From contig CAMLGG010000306.1 of the NCBI GenBank assembly GCA_946479475.1, positions 1 to 5,941 of the forward strand: a stretch of 5,941 bases of DNA, read 5' to 3'. Of this stretch, positions 1 through 5,822 are shown piece by piece (the first letter of the stretch is position 1; every line of letters begins with the position of its first letter). The notes below the pieces were generated by a model that worked only from the letters and a program-made list of their open reading frames with translations, did not search any database and was not told the DNA's origin. Source of the DNA: an uncultured Ideonella sp. (GTDB taxonomy: Bacteria; Pseudomonadota; Gammaproteobacteria; Burkholderiales; Burkholderiaceae). The position numbers and the translations under genes are program-made.

Positions 1-69
1 GTTGGCCTGGACGGCCAGGCTGGCGCCGAGCGCGACCATCGTCAGCGCGAAGGAAGGAATGAGCTTCAT
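1..69 (-). CDS. N-terminus of an exported protein (signal peptide only, partial)
   Basis: A minus-strand frame starts with ATG at 69 and runs off the left edge after 23 codons. The visible part is a textbook Sec signal peptide: n-region MKLIPS, hydrophobic core FALTMVALGASLAV, and a likely signal peptidase I site after AVQA (cleavage between A22 and N23). There is no lipobox Cys before the edge. GGAG lies at 81-84 on the minus strand with an 11-nt spacer, slightly long. The mature protein is outside the window, so its function cannot be stated beyond export to the periplasm or beyond. The 212-bp gap from the HDOD gene suggests a separate transcription unit. Confidence 0.7.
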   Translation of the reverse strand, partial: MKLIPSFALTMVALGASLAVQAN

Positions 70-97
70 GCGGATCGGTTCTCCAGTTTCTCGTGAG

Positions 98-134
98 GCG
101 GGCTTGCTGCCCTGGCGCATGCCACGCAGCCCGC
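98..134 (-). repeat. Nested inverted repeat in the leader of the exported-protein gene
   Basis: The outer arms GCGGGCT (complement of 128-134) and AGCCCGC (complement of 98-104) pair perfectly over 7 bp. Inside, TGGC (121-124) and GCCA (113-116) form a second short stem around a 4-base loop. An alternative outer pairing uses CTGC (126-129) with GCAG (107-110). It ends 28 bp before the ATG of the leftmost gene, just upstream of its Shine-Dalgarno. It could be a leader RNA structure or an operator. No T-tract follows, so terminator function is unlikely. Confidence 0.35.
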
Positions 135-162
135 GCTGATTGTGGAGAGCCGGCGCGCTGCT

Positions 163-189
163 GGCGGGCTCCGCGCGGCCGGGCCCGCC
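163..189 (-). terminator. GC-rich hairpin downstream of the operon, possible terminator without a U-tract
   Basis: The arms GGCGGGC (minus strand, complement of 183-189) and GCCCGCC (complement of 163-169) pair perfectly over 7 bp. Three more C-G pairs inside extend the stem past a one-base bulge, leaving a loop of about 6 nt. It begins about 93 bp after the HDOD stop codon. It is followed by AGCAGCGCGCC rather than a T run, so it is not a classical intrinsic terminator. It could still stall polymerase or protect the mRNA 3' end. Confidence 0.35.
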
Positions 190-281
190 GCCGCGATGAC
201 GCTTGTTGAGGATGGTGCCGGACGACCGATCAGGCGGGAAGGCGGCTCAGGATCCGGCCAACGTGCACGGGTCGCTGCGCG

Positions 282-1112
282 CTACAGGCCAAGTGCCTGG
301 CACAGATCCTCGACGCCAGCCTCGGTGCGCTCGAAGACGCGCATGCAGGCTTCGTCCGACAGCGCCAGGCGGTTCCAGGCCATGGGATCGATCGGCGGCA
401 CGCGCTCCGCGGGCAGTCCGTTGAGGTCCAGCGCGTGGACCATGGCGTCGGCCACATGCACGATGTCGACGAGCGCGTTGGGCGGCCGTTCGCCGGGCGC
501 ATGGTGCAGGCGGATGGCTTCGACGATGTCCGCGCCGAAATGCCAGTGCCCGGCCACCACGGCGCCGAAGGCCGCGTGGTCGCTGCCCAGCACTTGCCGC
601 TCCATCGCCAGTAGAGGGGGAGCCTCGGCCGACTGCCGCGTCAGCAGATCTCGCATCGGCTCGGTAGCCACGCAGGCCAGGGCCAGCCGGCCCAGGTCGT
701 GCAGAAGCCCCGCCGTGAAGGCGGCGTCGCGTTCGACTTTCCGTTCGGCGGCGAGGTGGAAGGCGCACAGGCCGCTGGCCACGCCATGCCGCCAATGCGA
801 AACGGTGTCGAACGGGCCGCCCTCCGAGGGCCGCAGGGCGCTTCGCATGGCCGCGGCGGTCAGCAGCATGTCGAGATTGCGCAGGCCCAGCACGCTGACC
901 GCGTCGCGAACGGTGCGCACCCGGCCGGACAGCCCGTACAGCGAGCTGTTGGCGAGCCGCAGCAGGTCGGCGGCCAGCGCGGCGTCGTGCGAGATGGCGT
1001 CGGCCAGCGGCTCGAAGGCGACGTCGTCGCTGGCCAGCAGCTGGCGCGCCTCAAGCACGGCCTGGGGCAGCGCCGGCAGGTTGCGCACCGCGCGGGCCAG
1101 GTCGCTCAGCAC
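282..1112 (-). CDS. HDOD-domain signalling protein
   Basis: 276 aa from a GTG start with a very strong Shine-Dalgarno. The in-frame ATG at 1205 would add 31 residues with atypical codon use that overlap the 58-aa gene, so it is unlikely. The HDOD signature is clear: LPALPQAV (12-19), DAISHDAALAADLLRLANSSLYG (38-60, written here as the family's Asp-Pro-like and LANS region), then VRTVRDAVSVLGLRNLDML (65-83). A later AGLLHDLGRLAL (134-145) keeps an His-Asp pair (H138/D139), followed by HWHF and LHHAPGE. HDOD proteins are HD-superfamily relatives that usually lack full phosphohydrolase machinery and act as regulatory adaptors in chemotaxis, motility, biofilm and c-di-GMP networks. This one has no other domain. 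As the last gene of the cluster, translated by coupling from the 58-aa gene, it is a plausible output or scaffold of the kinase/EAL circuit (inference). Confidence 0.92.
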   Translation of the reverse strand: MLSDLARAVRNLPALPQAVLEARQLLASDDVAFEPLADAISHDAALAADLLRLANSSLYGLSGRVRTVRDAVSVLGLRNLDMLLTAAAMRSALRPSEGGPFDTVSHWRHGVASGLCAFHLAAERKVERDAAFTAGLLHDLGRLALACVATEPMRDLLTRQSAEAPPLLAMERQVLGSDHAAFGAVVAGHWHFGADIVEAIRLHHAPGERPPNALVDIVHVADAMVHALDLNGLPAERVPPIDPMAWNRLALSDEACMRVFERTEAGVEDLCQALGL

Positions 1113-1282
1113 CGCCGCTCCTTCCCGGCGTGGCGGCGATAGTCCTCGATCAGGCGCATCAGCGGATGGATGCGGCGCTCGCGCGCGGCATCGCGGAACA
1201 GCCACTCGACCCGGCCCGGCTCACCGGGGCCGGGGGGGCGCACCGGGCCGGGGGATGAGGCGCGTGGCTGGCTGTCGTTCAT
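1106..1282 (-). CDS. Small basic protein of unknown function (58 aa), coupled to both neighbours
   Basis: The ATG shares ATGA with the TGA of the EAL gene and is preceded by GAAGGA at 8-nt spacing. It ends at a TGA that overlaps the GTG of the HDOD gene (GTGCTGA). About 52 of 58 codons end in G or C, with typical choices (CGC, CTG, GAG, ATC), whereas the overlapping frame used by an extended HDOD gene has many codons ending in A or T. That is good evidence this is the coding frame. The first 24 residues are rich in Pro, Gly and Ser and probably disordered (PGPVRPPGPGEPGR). Residues 25-52 look like an amphipathic helix (VEWLFRDAARERR, LMRLIEDYRRH). I count 12 Arg and 1 Lys against 8 acidic residues. 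There is no membrane segment, no signal peptide, and a single C-terminal Cys. I recognise no family. The helix suggests a protein-binding partner for a neighbour (inference). A role mainly as a translation-coupling leader for the HDOD gene is possible. Confidence 0.72.
   Translation of the reverse strand: MNDSQPRASSPGPVRPPGPGEPGRVEWLFRDAARERRIHPLMRLIEDYRRHAGKERRC
1118..1126 (-). promoter_or_regulatory. Strong ribosome binding site that sets the HDOD start at GTG
   Basis: On the minus strand this reads GGGAAGGAG, a near-perfect Shine-Dalgarno, with a 5-nt spacer (CGGCG) before the GTG at 1112. It lies within the last codons of the 58-aa gene (encoding GKE). It decides the HDOD start in favour of GTG over the in-frame ATG at 1205. 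Confidence 0.85.
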
Positions 1283-2973
1283 GACGCTCGTCCTTCGATC
1301 GCCGTCATCGGCATGACCAGCAGCAGCCGGCTGCCTGCGGGTCCGGCGTTGTGCACGCGGAGCCGGCAATGGCAGCTGACGCCGTCGAGCTCGAGGGTCC
1401 GCGTGCAGTCCTCGGTCGCCTCCAGCAGCGGAGCCAGGCCGGCTGGCAGCACGGCCGCGGCATCCTGGCCGAACAGGGTCGGGCAGTCCGGCCACAGCGC
1501 CTGGGCCGCCTGGTTGACGAAGGACACGAGGCCGAACTCGTCGATGGCCACCAGGGCGGCGGGCAGGCTGAGCAGCATGTCCACTGCGCTGCCCAGGCCG
1601 GTCTCGACCAGGTGGGTACGCTCGTGCTCGGTGGCCAGCGCCTGCGTCAGCCTCTCGTTCAGGCCGGCGAGCTCCTCGTTGGCCTCTTGCAGCTGGCGGG
1701 CCAGGCGGCGGTTCTCGTCGGCCATGGCCTTCTGGCGAAAGGCCTCGTCGATGTTGGCGCGCAGCAGCTGGTCTTCCCAGGGCTTGGTGAGGAACTTGTA
1801 GATCGCGCCTTCGTTGATCGCCGCGGTGATCGATTCCAGCTCGGTATAGCCCGACAGGACGATGCGCACCGTGTCGGGGTACAGCGCCTTGGCGCGCCGC
1901 AGGAACTCCACGCCGGTCATCTGCGGCATGCGCTGGTCGGAGACGATGACGTCGACCTCGTGGGCCGCCAGTTGCAGCAGGCCATCGGCGGCGCTGGTGG
2001 CGGTCAGGATGCGGTAGCCGTCGCGTCGCAGCAGCCGGCGCAGCGACGCGCGGATGTTCTCCTCGTCGTCGACCAGCAGCAGCGTCCGCTGGCGCGGGCC
2101 GCCGCGCTGCAGGCAAGGCGCTTCGAACACGGGTCGCACGCGCCACAGCGCCTCGACGCCCTCTGCCTCCAGCGCCGGGCTGAAGCAGTGGCCCTGCATC
2201 GCGTCGCAGCCCCCGGAGACGAGCAGCGCGAGCTGTCCCTCGGTCTCCACCCCCTCGGCCAGCACCTTCATCTGCAGGCTGTGGGCCATGCGGATCACGG
2301 CCCGCGTGATCGACACCTGGTTCGGCGCGGCCGTCACGTCGTCGACGTACGAGCGGTCGATCTTGATCACGTCGATCGGCAGCGTGCGCAACAGGCTGAG
2401 GTTGGAGTAGCCGGTGCCGAAGTCGTCGAGCGAGATCTGCACGCCGATCGCGCGAAGCGCGTGCAGCTCGCGCGCCGCGCGGGCGCTGTCGAGCACGAGC
2501 ATCGTCTCCGTCACCTCGATGCCGAGCAGATGGGGCGGCGCGCCGGCATCGAGCAGGGCTTCCTGCACGCGCTGGGCCAGGCCGCCCTTGGCCAGCTGAT
2601 GCGACGAGACGTTGACGCTCACGCGCAGTTCGCCCACGCCGCCGCGGCGCCACGCGGCGGCCTGCTCGCACGCGCGGCGCAGCACCCAGTCGCCGATCTC
2701 GACGATCAGGTCGTGCTGCTCGGCCAGGGGAATGAACTCGGAGGGCGCCACGGCGCCGAAGACTGGCGAGGACCAGCGCAGCAGCGCCTCCACGCCGTAC
2801 ATCGCGCCATTGCGCAGATCCACCTGCGGCTGGTAGTGCAGGCTGAGTTCGCCCCGCCCGGCCGCTCCGGCCAGCGCCAGGACCATGGCCTGCCGCCGAT
2901 CGGGCGCGCCTGCCGGCGTTTCGCGACCGAAGGCTTCGGCCACGGGTTGCTCGAGTTGCTCTGCCACGGCCAT
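1279..2973 (-). CDS. EAL-REC-PAS protein, predicted c-di-GMP phosphodiesterase with internal receiver
   Basis: 564 aa. Residues about 30-280 form an EAL domain that would hydrolyse c-di-GMP to pGpG. The expected metal and catalytic residues are present: E62-A63-L64 (VEALLRW), N121 (SVNVSS), E153 (IEVTET), D183/D184 (LDDFGTGYSN), K204 (VIKIDRS), E240 (LAEGVET) and Q260 (MQGH). Residues about 297-415 form a receiver: D302/D303, phospho-acceptor D346 in VSDQRMPQM, S374 and K397 (LTKPWED). A charged coiled coil (about 410-455) and a degenerate PAS-like domain (LPAALVAIDEFGLVSFVNQA onward) complete it. EAL before REC is the reverse of the usual REC-EAL order. The frame stays open upstream to 3348, but that part overlaps the kinase, reads like shadow sequence, and has no start codon between the kinase stop and 2973. 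The ATG has only a weak Shine-Dalgarno (GAG, 6 nt away). It lies 74 bp after the kinase. Its TGA overlaps the next gene's ATG. Confidence 0.94.
   Translation of the reverse strand: MAVAEQLEQPVAEAFGRETPAGAPDRRQAMVLALAGAAGRGELSLHYQPQVDLRNGAMYGVEALLRWSSPVFGAVAPSEFIPLAEQHDLIVEIGDWVLRRACEQAAAWRRGGVGELRVSVNVSSHQLAKGGLAQRVQEALLDAGAPPHLLGIEVTETMLVLDSARAARELHALRAIGVQISLDDFGTGYSNLSLLRTLPIDVIKIDRSYVDDVTAAPNQVSITRAVIRMAHSLQMKVLAEGVETEGQLALLVSGGCDAMQGHCFSPALEAEGVEALWRVRPVFEAPCLQRGGPRQRTLLLVDDEENIRASLRRLLRRDGYRILTATSAADGLLQLAAHEVDVIVSDQRMPQMTGVEFLRRAKALYPDTVRIVLSGYTELESITAAINEGAIYKFLTKPWEDQLLRANIDEAFRQKAMADENRRLARQLQEANEELAGLNERLTQALATEHERTHLVETGLGSAVDMLLSLPAALVAIDEFGLVSFVNQAAQALWPDCPTLFGQDAAAVLPAGLAPLLEATEDCTRTLELDGVSCHCRLRVHNAGPAGSRLLLVMPMTAIEGRAS
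1291..1296 (-). promoter_or_regulatory. Ribosome binding site of the 58-aa gene
   Basis: On the minus strand this reads GAAGGA, 8 nt before the ATG at 1282. It lies inside the last codons of the EAL gene. Together with the ATGA stop/start overlap it predicts translational coupling and supports the small gene as real. Confidence 0.65.
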
Positions 2974-3047
2974 CCCTGACTCTGTGTTTGGTGCGCCCGC
3001 CGGCGGCTCTGCGGCCTGCCTGGCGATCGCGGGCGTCGAGGAAAAGT

Positions 3048-5228
3048 CTATTCCTTTGTCGCATCCTCCGCGAGGAGGGCGATCATCTCCTCCGGCGGCG
3101 GAGGCGTCTGGACCTCGTCGCCGACCAGCGGGATCCAGACACGGAAGACACTGCCTTTCCCGGGCTCCGACTGCACCTTGATCATGCCCTGGTGCTTCTG
3201 CACGATCGAAAAGGACAGCGACAGTCCCAGTCCGGTTCCCTTGCCCACCGGCTTGGTGGTGTAGAAGGGCTCGAAGATGCGGCGCTGCACCTCGGCCGAC
3301 ATGCCGCACCCGGTATCGGAGACCTGCACCCACACCCAATGGCCGCAATGGCCGGTGGACAAGGTGATCACGCCATGCCCGTCTATCGCATGCGCGGCAT
3401 TGACGATGAGGTTCATGAACACCTGGTTCAGCTGCGCGGCCAGGCAGCGCACCGGCGGCAGGCGGCCGTAGTTCTTGCGGACCTCTGCCTTGTACTTGAC
3501 CTCGTTGTAGACCACGTTGAGGGTGGACTCCAGGCCGGCGTTGAGGTCGGCCTCCTGCCAGTCGGCGTTGTCCACGCGCGAGAAGTCCTTCAGGTCCTGC
3601 ACGATGCGCTTGACGCGGGTCAGGCCCTCCGCGCTCTCACGCAGCAGCACCGGCACGTCCTCGCGCAGGTACTCGAGGTCCAGCTCCTGCTTGAGCCGGC
3701 CCAGGCCGGCCCGTGCGCCCTCGGGCAGCCCGGCCTCCTCGGCCTCGTATCCCGCGATCAGGCCCAGCAGGTCCTCGACGTAGTGCTTGAGCGAGTTGAG
3801 GTTGGAGTTGACGAAGCCGACCGGGTTGTTGATCTCGTGCGCCACGCCGGCCGCCAGCTGGCCGATGGAGGCCATCTTCTCGGATTGCAGCAGCTGGTTC
3901 TGCGCCTCCTCCAGCATGCGGTTGGTTTCCTTCAGCCGCTCGTAGTTGGACTCGAGCGCCTCCTGCGCACGTCGGACCTCGCCGCGGTCCTGCAAGATCC
4001 ACCAGGCCCCCGCGGCCGGGTCGTGCGGGTTGGCCACGTACGCGATCATCTGGACCCACAGCTGCCGGCCGTCGTCGCGCTGCAGCATCATCTCGTGGTG
4101 GAAGGCCTTGCATTGCGCGAGCAGCGGATAGGCCAGTCGCTCGAGCTCGGCCTGGTCCTCGGCGCTGCAGAAGAAGGCGCGGGTGGGCTGGCCGACCGCG
4201 TTGTCGCCGCCGCTGAGGAACATGGCGGCGAACTGCTTGTTGTGCCGCACGACCATGCCGGCGGCCGAGTAGAGGATGCCGACCGAGGCGTTCTCCATGA
4301 ACGCCTCCAGCTCGCGGTGGGTGGTGTTCAGCTCGGCGGTGCGGTCGCTGATCAGCAGCTCGAGCTGGTTGCGGTGGCGTGTCAGCTCTTCCTCGGTCGC
4401 GTGGCGCTGGCTGACGTCCTGCAGGGTCTCGATCGCGCCGACCACCTCGCCCTGCGAATCGCGCAGCGGAGCGGCGGTGCAGAACAGCCACCGGCCGCCA
4501 TCGAAGGCCGGGTAGTAGTCCTCTGTCTCGAAGGCCCCGGCCACCAGGCTGGACGGGCGGATCTTGCCCGGGTAGAGCTTCTCCAGAGTGGCCTGGTCGG
4601 CGCCGTCGAGGATCAGGTCGCACAGCAGCGGCCGCTCGGTCGGATGGAACAGCCGGCCCTTCTCGGCCACGCCCTGCATGTCCCAGAAGTCCCGGCCGGT
4701 CATCTGCTCGCAGGCGCGGTTCCAGTGGGTGACGCGGTGATCCCTGTCGATCACGAAAGTGGCCACCGGGTCGCTGTCGAGGATCTGGTTGAGCACCTGG
4801 CTCATGTTGAGCAGGCTCGTCTGGACGTGTCGGATGTCGCTCAGGTCCTGGCAGGTGGAGAGCACGGCCGCCTGGCCGTCGATCTCCAGACGGCGGGCCG
4901 TCAGCTCGACGTAGCGCTGGTCTCCGGAGGCGGTGCGCAGGACCATCTCGCTCGCCGCCGGTTGAGGGTCCAGCAGCAGGCAGGCCTGGCCGTACATCGT
5001 CATCTGGTCGGCCAGGTCGGGCGTGACGAGTTCAGCCGGCGACATCCTCAGCAGGGCCGCCTCGTCGCGGCACACCAGGCGAGCGAGAGCCTCGTTGGCG
5101 CCGATCAGCGCTCCGCCCTGGTGGAGGAAGGCCGGCAAGGGCAGGGCGCGCAGCATCGCGTGGCACATGGCCAGCGAAGCTCCGGGCCGTGGGTCCGGCA
5201 GGGCGTCAGTCGGCAGGTCGCGTTGCAC
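3048..5228 (-). CDS. Soluble PAS-PAS-PAS sensor histidine kinase
   Basis: 726 aa from the GTG chosen here, or 740 aa if the ATG at 5270 is used. No signal peptide or membrane segment is visible, so it is cytoplasmic. Domains: PAS1 about 25-130 (LPLPAFLHQGG...); PAS2 about 145-270, with the LYPGKIRPSSLVAGAFETED segment and ending GAIETLQDVSQ; a coiled coil; PAS3 about 305-412 (MENASVGILYS...); a second coiled coil to about 452; then the kinase core. The phosphorylated histidine is H464 in GVAHEINNPVGF. The N box is NQVFMNLIVNAAHAI (N610), the G1 box DTGCGM (D638), then FEPFYTTKPVGKGTGLGLS. The roughly 145 residues between H and N boxes include LTRVKRIVQDLKDFSRVD, typical of a common NtrB-like (HPK4-type) kinase group. 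All catalytic motifs are present, so it should be active. It has no receiver of its own; likely targets are the flanking regulator and the REC of the EAL protein. The ligand of the PAS domains cannot be read from sequence. Confidence 0.93.
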   Translation of the reverse strand: MQRDLPTDALPDPRPGASLAMCHAMLRALPLPAFLHQGGALIGANEALARLVCRDEAALLRMSPAELVTPDLADQMTMYGQACLLLDPQPAASEMVLRTASGDQRYVELTARRLEIDGQAAVLSTCQDLSDIRHVQTSLLNMSQVLNQILDSDPVATFVIDRDHRVTHWNRACEQMTGRDFWDMQGVAEKGRLFHPTERPLLCDLILDGADQATLEKLYPGKIRPSSLVAGAFETEDYYPAFDGGRWLFCTAAPLRDSQGEVVGAIETLQDVSQRHATEEELTRHRNQLELLISDRTAELNTTHRELEAFMENASVGILYSAAGMVVRHNKQFAAMFLSGGDNAVGQPTRAFFCSAEDQAELERLAYPLLAQCKAFHHEMMLQRDDGRQLWVQMIAYVANPHDPAAGAWWILQDRGEVRRAQEALESNYERLKETNRMLEEAQNQLLQSEKMASIGQLAAGVAHEINNPVGFVNSNLNSLKHYVEDLLGLIAGYEAEEAGLPEGARAGLGRLKQELDLEYLREDVPVLLRESAEGLTRVKRIVQDLKDFSRVDNADWQEADLNAGLESTLNVVYNEVKYKAEVRKNYGRLPPVRCLAAQLNQVFMNLIVNAAHAIDGHGVITLSTGHCGHWVWVQVSDTGCGMSAEVQRRIFEPFYTTKPVGKGTGLGLSLSFSIVQKHQGMIKVQSEPGKGSVFRVWIPLVGDEVQTPPPPEEMIALLAEDATKE

Positions 5229-5236
5229 GGGTGCAG

Positions 5237-5241
5237 CCTCA
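5237..5241 (-). promoter_or_regulatory. Weak ribosome binding site overlapping the regulator stop, favouring the GTG start of the kinase
   Basis: On the minus strand this reads TGAGG: the TGA stop of the response regulator merges with a GAGG Shine-Dalgarno core 8 nt before the GTG at 5228. This suggests stop-restart coupling. The competing ATG at 5270 has only a weak GGA upstream. A third in-frame ATG at 5168 has GGAG about 11 nt upstream, which is longer than ideal. Confidence 0.45.
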
Positions 5242-5814
5242 GGCGAGCGTGCCGGGCAGCAGGCCGGCATCGTCCATCACGACCGAGCCGTCCGGGCCCC
5301 ATTGCACGCGGGTGAGGCCGGGCTCCAGCCTCTCCAGCCGCTGCAGCTCCAGTTCGGCCGGGCTCAGCTGGCCGCGCTCGCAGCGGGCCTCGTTGGCAAG
5401 TGCTTCGTTCTCCATCCTCAGCGCCCGGATCTCGAGGATCTGCGCCAGCGCGCTGGTCAGCTCGAAGTCGTTCCAGGGTTTGGCGACGAAGCGGTCGATG
5501 CGGGCCTCGTTGATGGCGCCGATCAGGCCATTCAGGTCGGTGTAGCCCGAAAGGATCACCCGCGCGCAGTCGGGCTGCAGGGCGCGCAAGCGCTTGAGCA
5601 CCTCTACGCCGTTCATCTCGGGCATGCGGTAGTCGGAGATGACCAGGTCGAAGGCGACCTCGGCAGCGCGGGCCAGCGCCTCGCGGGCCGAGGCAAAGGC
5701 CTCGACCTTGAGGGGGCTCTCCTGGCCGGACACGAGCAGCGGCGTGTGGCGCAGCAGGCGGTTGAGCGCGCCCAGCACGCCGGGCTCGTCATCGATCAAG
5801 AGGATGCGGTGCAT
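5239..5814 (-). CDS. Stand-alone REC-domain response regulator
   Basis: Encodes 191 aa. Residues 1-125 form a receiver domain: acidic pair D8/D9, predicted phospho-acceptor D61 in LVISDYRMPEM, switch residue S89 in VILSGYTD, and the conserved lysine K112 in FVAKPWNDFEL. The LSGYTD...AIN...KPW signature is typical of receivers linked to HD-GYP, HDOD and c-di-GMP proteins. Residues about 125-155 are a charged helix, probably coiled coil, and the last 35 residues (RLERLEPGLTRVQWGPDG onward) match no output domain I know. There is no HTH, GGDEF, EAL or HD domain, so it probably acts by protein contact or as a phosphate relay or sink. The ATG has a good Shine-Dalgarno. The kinase gene follows within about 10 bp or overlaps, which makes that kinase the likely partner (inference). 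Its receiver closely resembles the one in the downstream EAL protein. Confidence 0.93.
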   Translation of the reverse strand: MHRILLIDDEPGVLGALNRLLRHTPLLVSGQESPLKVEAFASAREALARAAEVAFDLVISDYRMPEMNGVEVLKRLRALQPDCARVILSGYTDLNGLIGAINEARIDRFVAKPWNDFELTSALAQILEIRALRMENEALANEARCERGQLSPAELELQRLERLEPGLTRVQWGPDGSVVMDDAGLLPGTLA

Positions 5815-5822
5815 GTTCTTTT

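Larger units (their letters stand above)
70..281. other. Intergenic region between the HDOD gene and the exported-protein gene
   Basis: These 212 bp separate the operon end from the next minus-strand gene. They hold two GC-rich inverted repeats (163-189 and 98-134), described separately. I found no convincing sigma-70, FliA or sigma-54 promoter by eye, although a promoter for the leftmost gene would be expected here. No credible open frame with coding-like codon use is present on either strand. Confidence 0.6.

Noticed and set aside
98..134. Possible sigma-54 promoter: TGGCATGCGCCAGGGCA on the minus strand
   Set aside because: The GG is not followed by GC at the required distance (GG is found instead) and the TTGC element is absent. 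The TGGC/GCCA symmetry is better explained as part of the inverted repeat.
142..1284. 380-codon plus-strand open frame antisense to the HDOD gene
   Set aside because: Ser/Arg/Ala-rich translation without domains; it lies opposite a clear HDOD protein.
1351..2979. 542-codon plus-strand open frame antisense to the EAL-REC-PAS gene
   Set aside because: Same pattern: repetitive H/Q/R/L/V composition and no recognisable motif, opposite a gene with intact EAL and REC motifs. Treated as a shadow.
1283..3064. Minus-strand open frame extending the 58-aa gene upstream through the EAL gene (652 codons in all)
   Set aside because: The part above 1282 is an Arg/Ala/Gly-rich out-of-frame reading of the EAL gene. 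Only the last 58 codons, from the ATG with its own ribosome binding site, show coding-like codon use.
2974..3348. Upstream extension of the EAL protein by 125 residues to an ATG at 3348
   Set aside because: It would overlap the kinase's ATP-binding domain by 301 bp in another frame, and its translation is Gly/Arg-rich with no domain. The ATG at 2973 gives a normal EAL N-terminus.
2988..5315. 775-codon open frame on the plus strand, antisense to almost the whole kinase gene
   Set aside because: Its translation is low-complexity (long runs of H, L, V, Q, G, R) and shows no domain. The opposite strand encodes a complete kinase with all motifs. Long antisense frames are expected in very GC-rich DNA.
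3048..5814. A frameshift splitting an original hybrid kinase (regulator and kinase as one broken gene)
   Set aside because: The regulator has its own stop, a complete receiver and a tail, and the kinase has a plausible restart site at the junction. Nothing suggests a damaged single frame.
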